From assembly GCA_016934895.1 (NCBI GenBank), contig JAFGRZ010000216.1:1-7704 (forward strand): a DNA stretch of 7,704 bases. Reading direction: 5' to 3'. The notes beneath the pieces were generated by a model. That model was not told the origin of the DNA. It worked only from the letters and a program-made list of their open reading frames with translations, and searched no databases. The number at the start of each line of letters is the position of its first letter. Position 1 is the stretch's first letter. Shown piece after piece: positions 5,296-7,704 of this stretch. The position numbers and the translations under genes are program-made. Source of the DNA: Candidatus Aminicenantota bacterium (lineage in GTDB: Bacteria; Acidobacteriota; Aminicenantia; Aminicenantales; UBA8522).

Positions 5296-6689
5296 TTCTC
5301 CGCCTCGCTGATCCCGCCGATCATGTAGAGGGCTCTCTCCGGAAAACCGGCGAATTCATCGTTGAGAATTCGCTCACAACCTTCCAGGGCGTCTTCCAGG
5401 AGAACGAGCTTTCCTTCATGACCGGTGAACTCCTCGGTTGTGAAAAAGGGCTGGGTCAGGAATCTCTCCAACCGGCGCGCCCGGTGAACCGTCTTCTGAT
5501 CATCCTTCGACAGCTCCTCCAAGCCCAGCATGGCGATGATGTCTTTGAGTTCCTCGTACTCGGCCAGGGTTTTCCGGATCTCTCTGGCGGTGCGGTAATG
5601 CTTCTCGCCCACGATGTGGGGAGACAGCATCTTGGAGCGGGACTGGAGCGGATCGATGGCCGGATAAAGCCCCTGGCTGGCCCTCTTCCGCGACAGCACG
5701 ATGGACGCCGAGAGATGCCCGAAGGTATGAACCGCCGCCGGGTCGGTGAAATCATCCGCCGGCACATAGACCGCTTGAATAGAGGTGATCGAGCCCCGTC
5801 GGGTGGTGCAAATCCTCTCCTCCAACTCGGACAATTCCGTCGCCAAGGTTGGTTGGTAGCCGACCCGGGAGGGGATCTGCCCCAGCAGCCCGGACACTTC
5901 GGCTCCCGCCTGGACGAACCGGAAGATGTTATCGACGAGGAGAAGCACATCCTGTTTTTCGTCATCGCGAAAGTACTCGGCCATCGTCAGGGCCGCGTGC
6001 CCCACCCGGAACCGGGCCCCCGGCGGCTCGTTCATCTGGCCGAAGACCAGGACGGCGTTTTCCAGGACACCCACGTCCTGGATTTCCCGGTAGAGTTCCT
6101 CCCCTTCCCGGTTTCGCTCGCCGATCCCGCAGAAAAAGCTTATCCCCTGGTGTTGACTGGCCATGTTATGGATCATCTCCATGATCAGGACCGTCTTGCC
6201 GACCCCCGCGCCGCCGAACATTCCGGCCTTCCCGCCTCGCTCCAGGGGCGCCAGCACATCGATCGCCTTGATCCCGGTCGCGAAAACCTCGGAGGTCGCA
6301 ACTTGCTCCGCGAGAGGCACGGGTTCCCGATGGATGGACCGCCGGTTCCCAACCTCCAGCCGCTCCTTTCCATCAATGGTCTCCCCAAAAACATTGAATA
6401 CGCGGCCTAAGAGCTCCCTCCCGACCGGGACTCTGATAGGCAACCCCGTGTCTTCGACCTCATCGCCCCGGGAAAGCCCCTGGGTCGGCGTCAGCGCGAT
6501 CCCCCGCACCAGGTCGGAATCCAGATGGGACATGACCTCGACGACCACCCGCTTATTCTCTCCCGTGTTCAAACGATGGTGAATTCCGGGGATCCGGTCT
6601 GGAAAGCGGATGTCGATCACGCTGCCCCGAATGGACTCCACATGACCGATGTTAGGCCTCTCTCTATCCGGTGTTCTGGCAGCGGCCAT
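5292..6689 (-). CDS. atpD: N-ATPase beta subunit (catalytic)
   Basis: Beta carries the catalytic sites for ATP hydrolysis or synthesis. The 465 residues match the family length. Visible motifs are the P-loop GGAGVGKT (159-166, with Lys165 and Thr166), GIGERNREGEELY (188-200) with Glu191 as the catalytic base, and the Walker B strand LLLVDNIFRF (249-258) with Asp253. SGLLGQIPSRVGYQPTLATE (266-285) and YVPADDFTDPA (308-318) follow. The C-terminal lever motif, DELSEED in common F-ATPases, reads EELSKDD here (391-397). The N-terminus (about 1-15) is a short polar extension before the beta-barrel. ATG 6689 is the first possible start after the upstream stop at 6699-6701; its ribosome site is weak (GGAGG 14 bases away). 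Beta as the first ATPase gene, ahead of epsilon, is the N-ATPase order and differs from ordinary F-ATPase operons, where beta and epsilon come last. Confidence 0.97.
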   Translation of the reverse strand: MAAARTPDRERPNIGHVESIRGSVIDIRFPDRIPGIHHRLNTGENKRVVVEVMSHLDSDLVRGIALTPTQGLSRGDEVEDTGLPIRVPVGRELLGRVFNVFGETIDGKERLEVGNRRSIHREPVPLAEQVATSEVFATGIKAIDVLAPLERGGKAGMFGGAGVGKTVLIMEMIHNMASQHQGISFFCGIGERNREGEELYREIQDVGVLENAVLVFGQMNEPPGARFRVGHAALTMAEYFRDDEKQDVLLLVDNIFRFVQAGAEVSGLLGQIPSRVGYQPTLATELSELEERICTTRRGSITSIQAVYVPADDFTDPAAVHTFGHLSASIVLSRKRASQGLYPAIDPLQSRSKMLSPHIVGEKHYRTAREIRKTLAEYEELKDIIAMLGLEELSKDDQKTVHRARRLERFLTQPFFTTEEFTGHEGKLVLLEDALEGCERILNDEFAGFPERALYMIGGISEAEK

Positions 6690-6698
6690 TCTCGCGGC

Positions 6699-7704
6699 TC
6701 ATTCCTCCAGGTCGATTTTGAGGGAGAGCAATCCGATCATATCCTTCAGCGTGATCACCCCGGCCAATCGGTCGCCCTCCACCACCATGAGCCGGCTGGA
6801 TTGATGCTTTCTCATGGCCGTCAACGCCTTCATGGCATCCTCATCGGGGCCGATCGTATTTTTGGGCGTGCAGGCCTCGGCCAATTCTTTCACTTGATGA
6901 TCCTTCCGTTCGTCCCGCGGTATGTTTTTGACCTGATTAAGGGTAACGCAGCCGATGAGCCGGTCGTCTTCGACCACGGGATACATCTTGTAATGATGTT
7001 TGTAAATATAGTCCTCGACCAGGTCCTCAACGGAGATATTCGGCGAAACCGTAACGGGATCGGTCTTCATGAACCGCCGGACTTTCTCTCCTTCCAGGGA
7101 CTTCCGGATGAGCATCTGCTGGTAAGCCGATTGGGAGGCTCCCCTGATGAACAGTCCGATCACGGCCATCCAAATCCCTCCGATCACGTTTCCGAGGAAC
7201 AGTTCCAGGAGCCCGAGGATCACCAAAGCGATCCCGAACGCCCCTCCTATCTTGGAGGCGATCTGGGTGGCCCAACGGATGTTGTCCTTCCAGCCCCAGA
7301 GAACCGACCGCAGGACGCGCCCTCCATCCAGGGGAAAGGCGGGCAACAGGTTGAAGCCCGCCAAAACCAGATTCAGAAAGGCGAGATAACTGAGCACCCC
7401 GTTGACGGATCTGGGCCATCCCGCGCTCGCCCCGATGAGATGAAGGCCAAACAGGCCCAAACTCAGAACGACGCTGGATATCGGCCCGGCGATGGCCATG
7501 AAAAACTCCGCCTTGGGGGTTGGCGGCTCCTCCGTCATTTCAGCCACTCCACCAAATATGAAAAGCGTGATCCCGCGCATAGGGAGCCCGAACCTCCGGG
7601 CCACCAAAGAATGCCAGAGTTCGTGGAAAACGATGGAGACAAGGAGACCCAAGGCGCCGGCCACTCCCATGATCCAGTATGTCGTCGACGGGAGCCCCTC
7701 ATAG
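6699..7704 (-). CDS. Site-2 protease-like (M50) membrane metalloprotease with two CBS domains, 5' end cut by the window
   Basis: An intramembrane zinc protease of the M50 family, a type that cuts transmembrane substrates such as anti-sigma factors; its substrate here is unknown. The frame is still open at 7704, reading YEGLPSTTYWI before the first internal Met at 7670, so that Met is unlikely to be the true start. A first membrane helix should lie outside the window. The zinc motif HELWH is at 7625-7611, with Trp at a position that is usually small or polar. FGGVAEM follows, then AGP and a helix. FNLLPAFPLDGGRV (about 7355-7314) holds the third zinc ligand Asp (codon 7328-7326). More hydrophobic helices run to about 7110. 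Two CBS domains follow (about 7073-6921 and 6870-6710), including MYPVVEDDRLIGCVT and RLMVVEGDRLAGVIT. CBS pairs commonly bind adenine nucleotides. The stop is 9 nt before atpD, so the gene may be co-transcribed with the ATPase. It is not a normal N-ATPase subunit. Confidence 0.9.
   Translation of the reverse strand, partial: YEGLPSTTYWIMGVAGALGLLVSIVFHELWHSLVARRFGLPMRGITLFIFGGVAEMTEEPPTPKAEFFMAIAGPISSVVLSLGLFGLHLIGASAGWPRSVNGVLSYLAFLNLVLAGFNLLPAFPLDGGRVLRSVLWGWKDNIRWATQIASKIGGAFGIALVILGLLELFLGNVIGGIWMAVIGLFIRGASQSAYQQMLIRKSLEGEKVRRFMKTDPVTVSPNISVEDLVEDYIYKHHYKMYPVVEDDRLIGCVTLNQVKNIPRDERKDHQVKELAEACTPKNTIGPDEDAMKALTAMRKHQSSRLMVVEGDRLAGVITLKDMIGLLSLKIDLEE

Noticed and set aside
5418..6410. Plus-strand open frame (330 codons) opposite beta
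   Set aside because: Shadow of the catalytic beta gene; no recognisable domain.
6665..6703. Small out-of-frame ORF starting at the ATG at 6703, overlapping the protease stop, with GGAGG nearby
   Set aside because: It has only about 12 codons before a stop and no recognisable product. It might help ribosomes reinitiate at atpD, but nothing in the sequence proves this.
1..7704. Promoter or terminator inside the cluster
   Set aside because: Gaps between genes are 13 nt or less and I saw no convincing hairpin with a T run or -35/-10 pair in them; internal promoters in coding DNA cannot be judged by eye.

Overview
The window is almost entirely filled by one minus-strand gene cluster. Read in the direction of transcription (high to low coordinates) it holds a membrane zinc protease of the site-2 protease (M50) type with two CBS domains, then nine rotary ATPase genes in the order atpD, atpC, atpQ, atpR, atpB, atpE, atpF, atpA, atpG. 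This is the diagnostic gene order of the 'N-ATPase' (also annotated 'alternate F1F0 ATPase'), a laterally mobile branch of F-type ATPases that normally exists in addition to the housekeeping F-ATPase of its host. Two further hallmarks are present: no separate delta gene, and the two small membrane proteins AtpQ and AtpR between epsilon and subunit a.

Layout: 7704-6699 M50-CBS protease (5' end outside the window); 6689-5292 beta; 5295-4909 epsilon; 4916-4587 AtpQ; 4597-4292 AtpR; 4287-3577 subunit a; 3575-3300 subunit c; 3296-2433 subunit b with a delta-like C-terminal domain and a charged tail; 2419-881 alpha; 877-1 gamma (last few codons outside the window). Genes overlap (4, 8 and 11 nt) or are separated by 1 to 13 nt, so no room exists for promoters or terminators between them. 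The transcript most likely starts upstream of, or inside, the protease gene and runs past gamma. No stretch above 300 bases lacks a gene. I see no RNA genes, CRISPR, insertion sequences or repeats.

How the parts work together: alpha, beta, gamma and epsilon form the soluble N1 motor. Subunit a and the c ring form the ion channel and rotor. The b/delta-like protein is the peripheral stalk. AtpQ and AtpR are accessory membrane proteins specific to this family. The c subunit carries two carboxylates (E30 and E63) plus Ser-Thr and Tyr at the ion site. It also has a modified glycine motif, which suggests a large c ring and therefore an efficient ATP-driven ion pump rather than a synthase; that role is inferred. 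Ion specificity (Na+ or H+) cannot be settled from sequence alone.

Organism: a bacterium with moderately GC-rich DNA. N-ATPase operons are scattered by lateral transfer over many bacterial phyla and some methanogenic archaea, so the operon does not identify the host, and I do not assign a phylum.
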